Source of the DNA: Macrotis lagotis
Taxonomy: Eukaryota; Chordata; Mammalia; Peramelemorphia; Peramelidae
NCBI RefSeq assembly: GCF_037893015.1
Contig: NC_133663.1
Location: 136,886,100-136,950,099 of the forward strand
Direction: 5' to 3'
DNA: 64,000 bases
Shown piece by piece: positions 1 to 10,697 of this stretch. The position numbers and the translations under genes are program-made. The stretch's first letter is position 1, and each line of letters begins with the position of its first letter. The notes below the pieces were generated by a model that saw only the letters and a list, made by a program, of their open reading frames with translations, did not search any database and was not told where the DNA came from.

Positions 1-588
1 TCTCCTCCCTATTTGAACCTGTTCTAATCCACTGTAACCATTTACTGCAGCGTCTTTGATATCTATCCATATCCACTGAACCATTACTCTATTTCTTAAA
101 CAGAAGCTGTCAGTTTTGTTTTCTCCTGCTTTATAATATAGTTTTAAATCTGCTAGAGCTAGATCACCTTCCTTTACATTTTTTCCATCAGTTTCCTTTC
201 TACTCTTACCTTTTCGTTGTTCCAGATGAACTTTGTTCCCATTTTTTTCTTGCTTGGGAAAGTTGATATTTGGTACTTTTATATGGAACTGAATACATAA
301 TTTAATTTGGGGAGAAATGTCATTTCTATTATATTAGCTTGACCTAACCATGATCATTTCACATTTTTCCAATTATTGATAACTGACTTTATTTGGACAA
401 GGATTGTTTTATAAAGAATTGTGTTCGGGGGTGGCTAGGTGGCTGGGGGGGGGGGGGGCGGCTAGGTGGCGCAGTGGATAGAGCACCAGCCCTGGAGTCA
501 GGAGTACCTGAGTTCAAATCCAACCTCAAACATTTAATAATTGCCTAGCTGTGTGGCCTTGGGCAAGCCACTTAATCCCATTTGCCTT

Positions 589-624
<36 letters not shown>

Positions 625-1390
625 AAAAGTAGCAAGAAAACTATCACATTCTTACAGGTTCTGGGTTTGTCTTAGGAAGTAGATTCTTAGGTATTTGATG
701 CTGTCTACAGTTATTTTAAATTTTCTCTTTCTATCTCTTGCTCTTGGACTTCATTGATCATATATAGAAATGTTTTTAGATGATGTTCTCAGGTTCTCTA
801 GGCATGCCATTGTATCATCTGCAAAGAGTGTAAGTTTTGCTTCCACATTGTTAATTCTGATTCCTTCAATTTCTTTTTCTTCTCTTATTGCTACTGCAAG
901 CATTTATAGTACTATATTGAATAGTAATGGTAATAATGAGCATCCTGATTTGAGCCCTGATTTTATTGGAAATGCTCTGAGCTTATTTTCATTAAATATA
1001 ATCTTTGTTGATGTCTTTAGATAGATAGTAGCTATTATTTTAAGGAAAACTCCATTTATACATAATTTCCTAGTGGCTTTAAATGGAATGGATGTTGTAG
1101 TTTATCAAAGGCTTGGATTGAGATAATCATATGATTTCTGATGGCTTTGAAGCTTATATGTTTATTTACTTTGAGTATTTTCCTATTGTTGAATCATCCT
1201 TGCCTGTCTGATATGAATCCAAGCTGATCATAGTGCATTTTCCTAGTAATAACCTGCTGAAGGTTCACTACTAAAATTTTATTTAAGATTTTTGCATTAA
1301 TATTCATTAGGGGGATTGGTCCATAATTTTCTTTATTTTGATTCTTCCTGGTTTATATATCACCAGCATTCCTCCCCTATTTTTCAGTAC
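1..1390 (-). mobile_element. L1 ORF2 fragment (reverse transcriptase region), antisense
   Basis: Read on the minus strand, this is the reverse transcriptase and thumb part of a marsupial-type L1 ORF2. The stretch at 770-1024 is the complement of the region around the FADD active site and the conserved block ending in EKEIEGIR, seen more clearly in other L1 copies here (for example 40993-41352). A SINE at about 428-622 splits it. Many stops are present, so it is dead. Homology stops near 1390, where the endonuclease half would be expected; the next L1 sequence is from further upstream in the element, so about 1.6 kb is missing by comparison with the copy at 41.8-43.4 kb. Family assignment comes from internal comparison with the other copies in the window. 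Confidence 0.85.
428..622 (+). mobile_element. MAR1/WSINE1-type tRNA-headed CORE-SINE
   Basis: A SINE with a tRNA-like head (A box around TGGCGCAGTGG, B box around GAGTTCAAATCC), a MIR-like core ending in CACTTAATCCC and a tail of more than 30 A. The front is odd: a first SINE-head start (GGCTAGGTGGC) is followed by a run of 14 G and then a second head start, so the 5' end looks partly duplicated or slipped. It interrupts the antisense L1, so it is younger than that L1. The long uninterrupted A tail also suggests a fairly recent insertion. Confidence 0.9.
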
Positions 1391-1399
1391 TGTTTATGT

Positions 1400-2984
1400 T
1401 CCTAGGGAATGGCTAGTTACTGGAACTCTAAAAACGTGGTCAAATCACATAGGACATGTTCCAGAGGGGAAGGACACATTCTCATACAGGCTTGAATGAA
1501 CATACTCATATAAGAATCTTAATTTCTTATTCAATAGGATTACTCAGAATTCACAGTTTCCTTTCTTTTCCTCTAAAATTATAAATCTTAGTGCCTCTTC
1601 CCTTAGTGTTATTTATCACTCAAATATTATTAATCAGGTATCATCAATAATAGTTTTATTATTTGGTTGCTTGATTAGCAGCATTGACTCAAACTGCATC
1701 AAATTATAATTATATATGTGTATAAATAATGTAATTACCACCTTTTTCAAGTATCATTCAAGTACACACAATCCTCCTGAAAAGTCAAAGTATCATCCAA
1801 AGTCTTATTATTTCTAGAACTTTTTGTGCCCTTCCCCCACACTATTTTCTTTCAGTTTTCCTGCCACCCTCCCCACCTTGGATATTTAACACTTTGTTAA
1901 GTGAAACATGCTCTCTTCCCCTTCGCCCACCTCCCCATCCATGGTACTTAATCCCTTGTTAAGCAAAGCACTCCTTAAGTCAAAACTTGATCTAATTAAC
2001 TCTAAGAATCTTAAAATCTCTAATTACTAGAAGGCTATGGAGGTCTCACCTGAGAACTTTACAAATGATTGTAAGTTAGAGAGACACTGACTCAGGTTCT
2101 CACTGTTTATGATGCCATCATTAGACAAGGTGTTAAGCATTTTGTGATTAAAGAGAGTGAAAGGATAATGAGACACTTTAAGTGAACATGCCTACTTTTC
2201 TTCAGGGCTTTTTGATCTCAATCATAGTGATGTGATCTTGCACCTCTACAATGGAGAGATAAGATCCAATCATACTCATATCCTTAAGTTCATTCTCTTC
2301 AATTATATTCTTCTCTCTAATTATCCAGAGAAATAAAAGTCCAAAAGAATTAGAAGTATTATATCTTCCTTTTTAGGGTGGTATATAATCTGGTAGTCAT
2401 TACAACATTTTGTTTTGTTTTGTTTTTTTTCCTTCCCCTGTTCAATTACCTTTTTTTATGTAACACTTGCACTGTATATTTGGCAATTGAATTCTCTGTT
2501 CAGTTCTGGGGGTTTTTTGTCAAGAAATTCTAGAAGTTCTCTGTTACATTGAACATCCATCTTTTCCCATGATAGTTTATACTGAATTTTGCCTGGTAGT
2601 GCATTCTGGGTAGCAATCCCAGGTATTTTACTCTCCAAAATAGGCTATTCCAAGTCTTCTGATGCTTTGATGTTGAGGCTGATATGTCCTATGTGAATCT
2701 GATTCTGTTACCTTTATCTTTGAATTGTTATTTTTTTTGTTGCTTGAAATATTGTCTATGTTATTTGAGGGTTCTGTAATTTGGCAATTACAGCCCTTGG
2801 AGTTTTTATCCTGGCAATTACAGCCCTTGCATCTCTTTCTGGAGTGGTTCTATGGATTCTTTCAATGGTTATATTGTTATCTTGTTCTAGTAGATTTGAA
2901 CAGTTTTCCTTTATAGTTTCCTTCAGGATGTTTTCCAGCTTCTCTTCTTGATCCAGGCCTTCTATGATTCAGAACACACATAAC

Positions 2985-2988
<4 letters not shown>
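1400..2988 (-). mobile_element. L1 inter-ORF spacer and ORF1, antisense
   Basis: This block aligns over most of its length with 43500-45115, another minus-strand L1 in the window. Shared landmarks include the CCCTTGTTAAGC-type spacer segments, the phrase around AAGTACACACAATCCT, and the ORF1 stretch around ATTACAGCCCTTGGAG. About 1400-1490 was not matched. ORF1 itself (about 2450-2985) reads in short minus-strand pieces only, such as 2456-2638. The segment containing ATTACAGCCCTTG is present twice (about 2786 and 2817), a short local duplication. The element ends at the TA palindrome that starts at 2991. Confidence 0.75.
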
Positions 2989-2990
<2 letters not shown>

Positions 2991-3024
<34 letters not shown>

Positions 3025-3034
3025 ATATATATAT

Positions 3035-3080
<46 letters not shown>
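2991..3080. repeat. TA-rich microsatellite with 78-bp perfect palindrome
   Basis: An alternating TA tract with an internal TGTATGTG ... CACATACA pair. Counting base by base, 2991-3068 is a perfect inverted repeat centred between 3029 and 3030. It lies exactly between two L1 fragments from different parts of the element. Confidence 0.95.
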
Positions 3081-3083
<3 letters not shown>

Positions 3084-3358
3084 CTTCTAGATATTGTGCT
3101 AGAATTGGATTTACTGGGTAAAAGAGTATGAATATTTTTTTTTTATTCTTTGGGCATAGTTCCATATTGCTCTCCAGGAAGGTTGTATCCACTCACAATT
3201 CCACCAGCAAAGCATCAATATCCCAATCCTCCCACAACCTCTCCGACATTGATAGTTCCCATTTTTCTTTTTTTGTCTAATCTTAAAAGTGTGAAATGAT
3301 ACCTCATTTTTGTTTTAATTTGCATTTCTGTAATTAATGATGATTTAGAGCATTTTAC

Positions 3359-3401
<43 letters not shown>

Positions 3402-3783
3402 GCTTTACTTTTTTCATTGAAAGCTGTCTGTTCATAACTTTTGACCATTTATCAATTGGAAATGAATTATGTCCTTCCAAATTTGATGAAATTCTCTTTA
3501 TATTTTAGATATGAGATCTTTATCAGAACTCCTAGTTGTGAATATTGTTTTCCAGCTTTCTGCTTTCATTCTGACTTTGGCACCATTGATTGTATTAGTG
3601 CAAAAAAAAATTAATTTAATATAGTCAAAACCATTCATTACATAGGTTATAATGTGCTCTAATTCTTATTTGGTCATAAATTCATCCCCTTTCCATAGAT
3701 CTGATAGATAGAGTATTTCTATTAATTTATCTGTGTGTCACTTTTTAAGTCTAAATCCTGTACCCATTTTGACCTGATTCTGG
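3081..3783 (-). mobile_element. L1 ORF2 C-terminal region, antisense
   Basis: Minus-strand reading gives the ORF2 carboxy-terminal domain, with familiar antisense landmarks such as ATAGTTCCATATTGCTCTCC near 3157 and the poly-T/GTGCAAAA region near 3600. A (TTA)n tract at about 3357-3400 lies within it and produces an artefactual poly-isoleucine reading. Orientation flips to plus-strand L1 near 3784, which marks a junction between two elements. Confidence 0.8.
3357..3400. repeat. (TTA)n microsatellite
   Basis: About 14 tandem copies of a TTA/ATT triplet inside an antisense L1 ORF2 fragment. Confidence 0.95.
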
Positions 3784-5084
3784 CCTTTTTTATTAGCTGT
3801 GATACAGCAAGTTTTAAAGTAGGATAATGCACCATAATCAAGTAGGATTTATACCAGGTAGGCAGGTGTGGTAAAAGATGAGGAAAACAATCAACAGAAT
3901 TGGATATATCAATAGCAAAACCGACAAAAATCACAAGATTATCTCAATAAATGTTTAAAAAGTCTTTGATAAAATGCAACATTCTTTCCCATTAAAAACA
4001 CTAGATGTATAGAAATAAATGTAGCCTTCCTGAAATTAATAAGTAGTATTGAAAAACATAAATAAATATTTTATAATAGTATAAACATGAAGAAGAGATG
4101 TGAAACAAGAATGCCCATTATCACCATTCCCTTTCAATGTAGTATTAGAATTATCAGCTTTAGCAATAAAAGAAGAAAAAGAAATTGAAGGAATCAGAAT
4201 TGGCAATGAGGAAACCAAGACTTAGAGAACCTGATAAAAAATAATCTAAAAAAATTGCCTGAAACAATTAACAAATTTAACAAAGCATCAGGATTTAAAA
4301 GAAACCCACATAAATCATCAGCTTATCTATAAAAGAACAAGAAAGCCCAACATTAAGAGCTCAAAAGAGAAATTCAATTTAAATTAACTGCAGATAACAT
4401 TAAATACTTGTGAATTTATGCTGTGTATATAGCCTTTGATTCAACAATGCCATTACTAGCTCTGTATGCCAAAGAGATCACAAGAAAGTATTAAAACCTG
4501 GTTATTTTTGTTTGGAAATTGAGGGGAATGAGTGAACAATTTTTAGCATATTAAGGTGATGGAGTCTACTACTTGGTAAGAAATTATGAGGGGAGGAAAT
4601 TCAGAAAAGCTGGGAAATACTTGCATGAATTGATGCTGAGTGTAATGAGCATAACGAATATGTCACTGAACACATTTGCAGTAAAATTGTGTAATGATAA
4701 ACTATGATGGACTTGCTCATCTCAGGCATGCAATTATTAAAAACAATTTTAAAAGTCTTGTGATGGAAAATACCATCCATATCCAGAACAGAAACTAAGG
4801 AGTCTGAATTTCAGATCATATTTTACTATTTTCAGTCTTCAAAGTTTGTTTTATGTTTTCAAGTCTTATATTTTTGTCCTTTTTGTTCTGATTTTTCTTT
4901 CACAAATGATTAATATGGAAATATCTTTAACATTGTTATACATGCATAGTCCATATTAGAGTTCTCTCTGTCAGCAAAATGGGAAGGAAGAATGGGATGG
5001 AGAAAAATGTGTAACTCAAAACCTTACCAAAAAGACTATTGACAATTATATTTCAATGTAGATGGAAATAAATAAATAAAATAT
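3784..5084 (+). mobile_element. L1 RT fragment joined to L1 3' end, sense
   Basis: Sense-strand L1. About 3784-4430 holds the RT block around DQVGFIP...GWFNIRK (decayed; the window shows CAAGTAGGATTTATACC near 3839) through the FADD region. Near 4435 it jumps to the C-terminal domain (equivalent of FDPAIPLLG) and then the 3' UTR, so about 1 kb of ORF2 is missing. The 3' end has AATAAATAAATAAAATATT near 5068, typical of an L1 polyadenylation region. It is non-coding now because of many stops. Confidence 0.8.
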
Positions 5085-5330
5085 TTTGTTTTTTTTTCTT
5101 TTTTTATGGTTTTTCCCCTTACATCTTTCACAACATGACTTATTTAGAAATATGTAAAATGTGATTGTAGATATACAACTTGCACTGGATTGTTTACTGT
5201 CATGGGGATGTAGGAGAGAAGGATTAGTGGTTGAAAATGTGAAATTCAAAAGTTTACAAAAGGAAGATGGTTGAAAACTATCTTTGCATGTAATTAAAAA
5301 TAATTGAGTGGGACAAAAACAGAAGCTAGC
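5085..5330 (+). mobile_element. second L1 3' UTR tail, sense
   Basis: Directly after one L1 3' end comes another copy of the L1 3' UTR, with the landmarks AACATGACTTATTTAGAAATATG and AACTATCTTTGCATG. Two 3' tails in tandem are best explained by a 5'-truncated L1 that inserted into, or next to, the tail of an older one. Confidence 0.65.
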
Positions 5331-5399
5331 AAAAGAATAGAGATGTTTTATGCTAATTCCATAAATAAATTGCATAGATTAGAACAAAAGAAATGTTAT

Positions 5400-5684
5400 T
5401 AAATGATTATAGGAGATTTTGGGGTTTGCCAAACCCCAAACCCCAAAACTCTAACTTCTTTGAGAAGAACTCAGTATTTGAAGGAAAAAAAGAGCTGACA
5501 AATCTCGAAAATGTTTCAGCAAATATATGCATAGAATTTCATTTCACACTCTTTACCAAGAAAAGGGGAAAATTGGTAAATAATTTAGACATAAATGGTG
5601 AATACTGTAAGCCAATTATGAGAACAAGGGATAGTGGATAAGTGAAACCTATGGAGAAAGTAGGAGTTTAATACAAATGAGAAA

Positions 5685-5726
<42 letters not shown>

Positions 5727-6925
5727 ATAATAAATCGGAAAATGGATAATTTGACTTCATTAAATTAAAAAAGGTTTTTGCATAACTAAAACCAATGCAA
5801 GTAAGAATTGAAGTAATATAGAAATGGCAAACAATTTTCACAAGTCATGTCTCTGAGAAAGGACTCACTAACACATATAGAGATTTGAGACATTTTAAAC
5901 TATATATTTCATTATTCAATTGATAAATGGTCAAAGGATGTGATCAGGAAATTTTTAGATCAAGAAATTATAGCTATGCATACTCATAAGAAAAAATGCT
6001 ACAAATCATTGTTAAGTATAGAAATGGAAATTGAAATTACTCTGAGGTACCACCTGACACCTCTCAGATTGGCTAAAATGACAAAAAAGAAAAATTATTC
6101 AAGCTGTAGAGAATGTGGGGAAACTGGGACATTAATGCTCTTTTGCTGCAATTGTCAGTTGAACCAGCTATTCTTTAAAGCATTTGGGAAATATACCTAA
6201 AGGGCAATACAATTGCATATTCTTTGCACCAGCAATAACATTACTAAGTTTATATCCCAAAAATATTATTTAAAAAAGTGATAAGATCCAGATGTACAAA
6301 AATATTTATAGTAGTAGCTCTTATGTAAAAGAATTTAAAATTGAGGACTTGTTCTTCAGTTACAGAGTGGCTGAACAAGTTATGTCATATGAATATTATG
6401 GACTACTACTGTTCTATAAGAAATCTCAAGTGGTAGTACTTCATCAGATTCTGGAATGATTTGTTTTAACTCATGCTAAATGATGAGAATTAAGAGAACA
6501 TAGTTACACATTAATAGCAATATTTTGTGATGATCAATTATAATGGGTCTAGTTCCTTTCAGTATTTCATTAATCAAAGACAATACAAAGACAATACCTG
6601 CTATAGAAAATGTCATCTACATCCAGAGAATAAATTATTGAATCTGAATGGAGAGCAAAGCATTCTATGGACATTTTTAAAATTTTCTATTATGCTTTTT
6701 TTCTCATGTTTTCATCTTAATTCTAATTCTACATTCACAACATGGCTATTATGGAAATATATTACTCTTGTGCATATACAAGGTCAATCAGATCGTTTAC
6801 TTCCAAGGGAATAGGGAAAGGGGAAGGGAAGGGAAGGTAGTAGAAATATGTATAACTCAAACGTTTACAAAAGGATTAATATTGAAAACTATCTTTGAAT
6901 ATAATTAGAAAAAATAAAAGGCAAA
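5400..6925 (+). mobile_element. L1 ORF2 3' half and 3' UTR, sense
   Basis: Plus-strand L1, 5' truncated. Readable parts include the ORF2 C-terminal segment at 5940-6200 with the sequence LTPLRLAKMTKK and a Cys-rich patch (CRECG...CCNCQ), the decayed form of the L1 C-terminal zinc-knuckle-like region. A (GA)n tract sits at about 5688-5725. The 3' end is near 6925, with AAAAAATAAAAG. Near 5420 there is a short local palindrome-like run of GGGGTTTG and CAAACCCC repeats. Confidence 0.8.
5688..5725. repeat. (GA)n microsatellite
   Basis: About 18 GA dinucleotides inside L1 ORF2 sequence, breaking any reading frame. Confidence 0.95.
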
Positions 6926-6929
6926 GGAA

Positions 6930-7400
6930 AAATATAAGAAATGATGGACTGAATGTTCTTAGGAAAATTTGAAAAGACTTTCATAAGCTGATGTAAACTG
7001 AAATGTTCTATGTATAAAGTAACATCAATATCGTATAGTAATAAACTGTGAATGACTTAGACATTCTTAGAAATATACTGATCCCAGAAAACTCTGAAAG
7101 ACTCATAATGAATAATGCTTTCCATCCTCAGAAAAAGAACTGATGGCGACTCAGTACAGATGAAAACATTTTCTTGAACTTTTTTTTTCTTGAAGTCTGT
7201 TTTTTGGACTATATTTTCATTCACAACAGGATTATTATAGAATTGTCTTTATAATATCACTTATATCCTATATTGATTTTTTATCTTCTAAATGAGGGGA
7301 TTAGAGAAGGAGAAAGGAAGAGAATTTGCATCTGAAATTTTTATAAATAAATGTTAAACATTGTTTTACATGTAACTGAGAAAATTAAAATTCAAGATAA
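6930..7400 (+). mobile_element. ancient L1 3' end, sense
   Basis: A more diverged copy of the L1 end: the order of ORF2 tail, CATCCTCAGAAAAAGAACTGATG-like segment, pyrimidine-rich stretch, then GAGGGGATTAGAGAAGGAG and a final AATAAATG/TACATGTAACTGAG. It is recognisable only by comparison with the younger 3' ends at 6600-6925 and 51240-51600. Confidence 0.6.
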
Positions 7401-8630
7401 AAATTATTGCAAGAGCAAGACAAAAGGTTTAAATAACCAATGGTTTGTTTTGTGCCATGACTGAAGCATTTGACAAAAAATCAAACTACTACATTTTAAA
7501 AATGCACATAGAGGACTTACAGGAAAACTACTTTTGACTTTACTAGAAAAAAAAGACAATCACAATAAGTTATTCACATTTCTTTGTCACTATTTTCTTT
7601 CAAGGATGATTGTGTTAGGCTTTAGAATTCAACATTTATTTCCCATTTGTGCTCCCCACAATCTTCCATTTGGATACGCTTTGTTGGTTTTAGCTAATTG
7701 AGTAAAGAGGTATTTTTTCCTATAGTAATGACAGAAACAAAACTCCCCCTTTTATACCTATCTCTCTTATAGAGAAAAACTAGATTGAGGGATTAAATAA
7801 AAGGGTTAGATCTGAAAACAGTCAGTTGTCTCAGAGGAACAATACATTGTAGTGAGATAGAAAATTTGGAAGATTAAATCCCCTTTTGGCTATGTTAGTA
7901 GTGCTCCAGGGATCTTGATGTGAAAACAAATCATTGTAGTTCTGCTGCAGTCTGGAATTGCTTTTTGCAGTCTGGATAAACAGCAAGTAACCTTATAGGT
8001 TTAGAGTGGAAGTGTTTAGTGCATAGCTTATCATGCTGTGAAATAATCATTTGTGCTTATATAAACTAGAAAATTTATTTTTATGCATTTACATAATAGT
8101 GAAGTCATACAACTGCTATATAGATTTCCATTTTTTTTTATTTTTTCATATACAACAATTCTGAGTCATTAATGAAGAAAGAAAATGTCAGCATATAAAG
8201 GAAAGTCTAAAACTAAACTCTAGAGAGATAAGCTTCCAATATGAATCATTTTATATATAAAACAATCTTTTTGTAAGCTACCAAAATTGTCTGTTTTTAT
8301 GATCTTATTAGTATTTCTGCAATTACATGTAAAGGTAATTTAAAAATGCACTTTTATAAAATTTTGACTTCAAAATTTTGCTTTTGTCCTTTCTTGCTTC
8401 CCAGAAGAATAAGCAATCTGATATAGGTTATAAATACACAATGTAGAAAACAAGTTTTCATGATACTAATGTCGTGAAAGGAGAACCATAAAAAAAGAGA
8501 AAAGGATGAGAAAGAAAACAAAATAAATACAAGAGCAAAACTGGCATGGTTTAATCTACATTCAGAGTCCAAAGTTTTCTCAATGGATGTTAACAGAATT
8601 TTTCATCTCACTTCATTTAGAATTTTCTTT
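7401..8630. other. unique AT-rich sequence, no gene seen
   Basis: No L1, SINE or coding signal that I can support. A reading frame at 8354-8572 on the minus strand is low-complexity and has no recognisable domain. Confidence 0.5.
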
Positions 8631-8960
8631 AAATACCCCATTGTTCAGAATCTGTCTATATATGTCTATATATGTCTATATATCTATCATAGTTGATCAT
8701 CATACTAAGTTACTGTCACTGTATAGAATGCTATCCTTCTTCAGGTCACCTCACTAAGCATCATTTCATTTATGTGTTTCCAGGTTTTTCTGAAATTTGC
8801 CTGCTTATCATTTCATATAGCACAATAAAATTCAATTAAATGAATATTCCAGGACATCTGCAACCATTCCACAGTTGATGGACTTCTCAATTTTCAATTA
8901 TTTGTCACTATAAAAGAGTCCCTATAAATATATTTGGTTACTTAGGTCTTTTGCCATTCT

Positions 8961-9119
8961 TTTTTTTGTTTTTTTTAGGTTTTTGCAAGGCAATGGTGTT
9001 AAGTGGCTTACCCAAAGCCACACAGTTAGGTAATTATTAAGAGTCTGAGGCCAAATTTCAACTCAGGTATGCTTGACTCCAGGACCGGCGCCCTATCCAC
9101 TGTGCCACCTAGGTGCCCC
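8961..9119 (-). mobile_element. MAR1/WSINE1-type SINE, antisense
   Basis: Poly-T and TTTAGGTTTTTGCAAGG at the left, GTGCCACCTAGGTG at the right: a full antisense SINE. It is flanked by a direct repeat, TCTTTTGCCATTCT on the left and TCTTTTCCATTCT on the right (about 8947-8960 and 9120-9132), a convincing target-site duplication. Confidence 0.9.
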
Positions 9120-9144
9120 TCTTTTCCATTCTTTATGACTTCTT

Positions 9145-9443
9145 TGGAGCACAATGGATAGAACACTGACCTTAGAGTTAGGAGCACAAGAATTTGAATC
9201 TAGCCTCAGACACTTACTAGTTATGTGACCTTGAGCAAGTCACTTAATTCTGATTGGCTTACATTCAGGGCCATCTCCAGTCATTCTGATCCATGTCTGG
9301 CCATTGGACCCAATCACTCCAAAGGAGAAAGTGATCTTGGTGACTTAGCATAATAGCACGTCCACACTCAAATCCAATTCAAGTCCAGTCATATCACTTC
9401 CCTGATCTCATGATCTTCTTTAAGAACAAAGTACAAACATCAG
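9145..9443 (+). mobile_element. longer tRNA-headed CORE-SINE of a second family, sense
   Basis: The head (GGAGCACAATGGATAGAACAC) and core (CTCAGACACTTACTAG, CAAGTCACTTAATTC) are followed by a distinct 3' part: CATGTCTGGCCATTGGACCC ... CTCATGATCTTCTTTAAGAAC. The same 3' part occurs antisense at 15721-15850, so this is a real family and not a chance extension. The family name is uncertain. Confidence 0.75.
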
Positions 9444-9724
9444 ATCAAAGATTAGGTAACGAGTTATAGCTCTTTGAACATAGTTTCAAATTATTCTCCA
9501 AAAAATTTGGATTTTCTCATAACTCCACAAAAAAGTATATTAATTTTCCTACATCTCTTCTAATAATTATGGTTTTACTTTTCTGTCACATTAGATAATA
9601 TGATAAGTGTGAGAGTTGTTCTAATTTGCATTTCTCTAGTCAATAGCTGATTTAGAGCATTTTTAAAATTCCTTTTAATTCTTTTAATATATAAAAAATA
9701 ATTTTTAACATACATTTTTTAAGA

Positions 9725-10697
9725 TTTTATATTCAAGGTCTAGATAGCAGACAGAAATCAGGAACTTCCTGAGCTTTTCTAAGTTTACTGAAAACTAGTA
9801 TTAATCAAGTCACTAACCAGATTCTGGAGTGTCAGGAACAATCCAGTAGACTTACTGGAGCAATTTCCAGCTTAATATATCTTGGAGGATTTCAATTTAG
9901 TTGTCTATAGTTGTAAGATGTTCATCAGCCAACAAAGATGGGTGTGGAAAAGATAATGGGAGAATCTCAATTGGAGGCCATCTTACCAACTCAGGCCCCT
10001 AGCTCAGCAAGTTAGAGACACAGTAGGCCTACTGAGAGACCTTCTGACCCAGCATAGAAGGCAAATTGTAAATGAAATAACCTCCATTCAACGGGGGTTA
10101 CTGACAAAGCAAACCCAGTGCATTAGGGAAATGACTTAAAACAGAGACCCCAGCATGGGGTAGGTCAGTGATCTCAAGCACACACACCTTAGAAAAGTAG
10201 TTACCTGTGACCCAAGAGCCCAGGTCTACCTTAAACACCATGAACTGGGCTGAAAATGAGTAAAGACACAGAGGAAAGTCCTTATCATGACAGCTAGCAT
10301 AGTGAAAAGGAAGATCCAAACAACATCTTAGAAGAGGATAATGGAAAAAAAATATCTATATGTATAGCCCCCAGAGGGGAATATTAAGTGGTGGCAAGCC
10401 CGAAATGGTCTCTTGAATAATTAAAAAAAAATCTACTTGAAAATTAAATAAGAATTTTGCAAAAAAAAGAAAGGTATGCAAGAAAGATTCAACAGCTTGA
10501 AAAGGAAACATCAAAGGTTTCTGAAGAAAACAACTCCTTTAAAAATAGAATTGAGCCAAAGGACAAAGAAAATAAGTCTTTGTAAAATGGAATTGGGAAC
10601 ATGAAAACGAAAAACAAGTCCCTAAAATTACATCTGGACAAATGGAATAAGAAAACAACTCTTTTAAAATAGAATTGGTCAAATGAAAATGGAATAT
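9725..10697 (+). mobile_element. L1 5' UTR and start of ORF1, sense
   Basis: The sequence follows the marsupial L1 leader (GC-richer, no long frame) into an A-rich ORF1 start coding for a coiled coil: repeated units around TGGAATTGGGAACATGAAAA and AGAATTGGTCAAATG at 10490-10697 are spaced at about 42-60 bp, as in the ORF1 coiled coils at 21230-21330 and 32031-32279. It stops at 10698 against antisense ORF2 sequence. It is not clear whether the two parts belong to one rearranged element. Confidence 0.6.

Larger units (their letters stand above)
8631..9700 (-). mobile_element. ancient L1 3' end, antisense, split by two SINEs
   Basis: At 8700-8945 and 9455-9690 the plus strand reads the complement of the L1 3' end (CCACAGTTGATGGACTTC; AATTTGCATTTCTCTAG). 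Two SINEs lie between the halves. The start overlaps a short tandem repeat, TGTCTATATA, about three times at 8656-8690. Confidence 0.65.

Noticed and set aside
460-530. tRNA gene from A and B box sequences in SINEs
   Set aside because: The boxes belong to SINE heads followed by CORE sequence and A tails; no cloverleaf with acceptor stem.
3215-3448. Minus-strand frame with a long isoleucine run
   Set aside because: It is the (TTA)n microsatellite inside antisense L1, not a protein.
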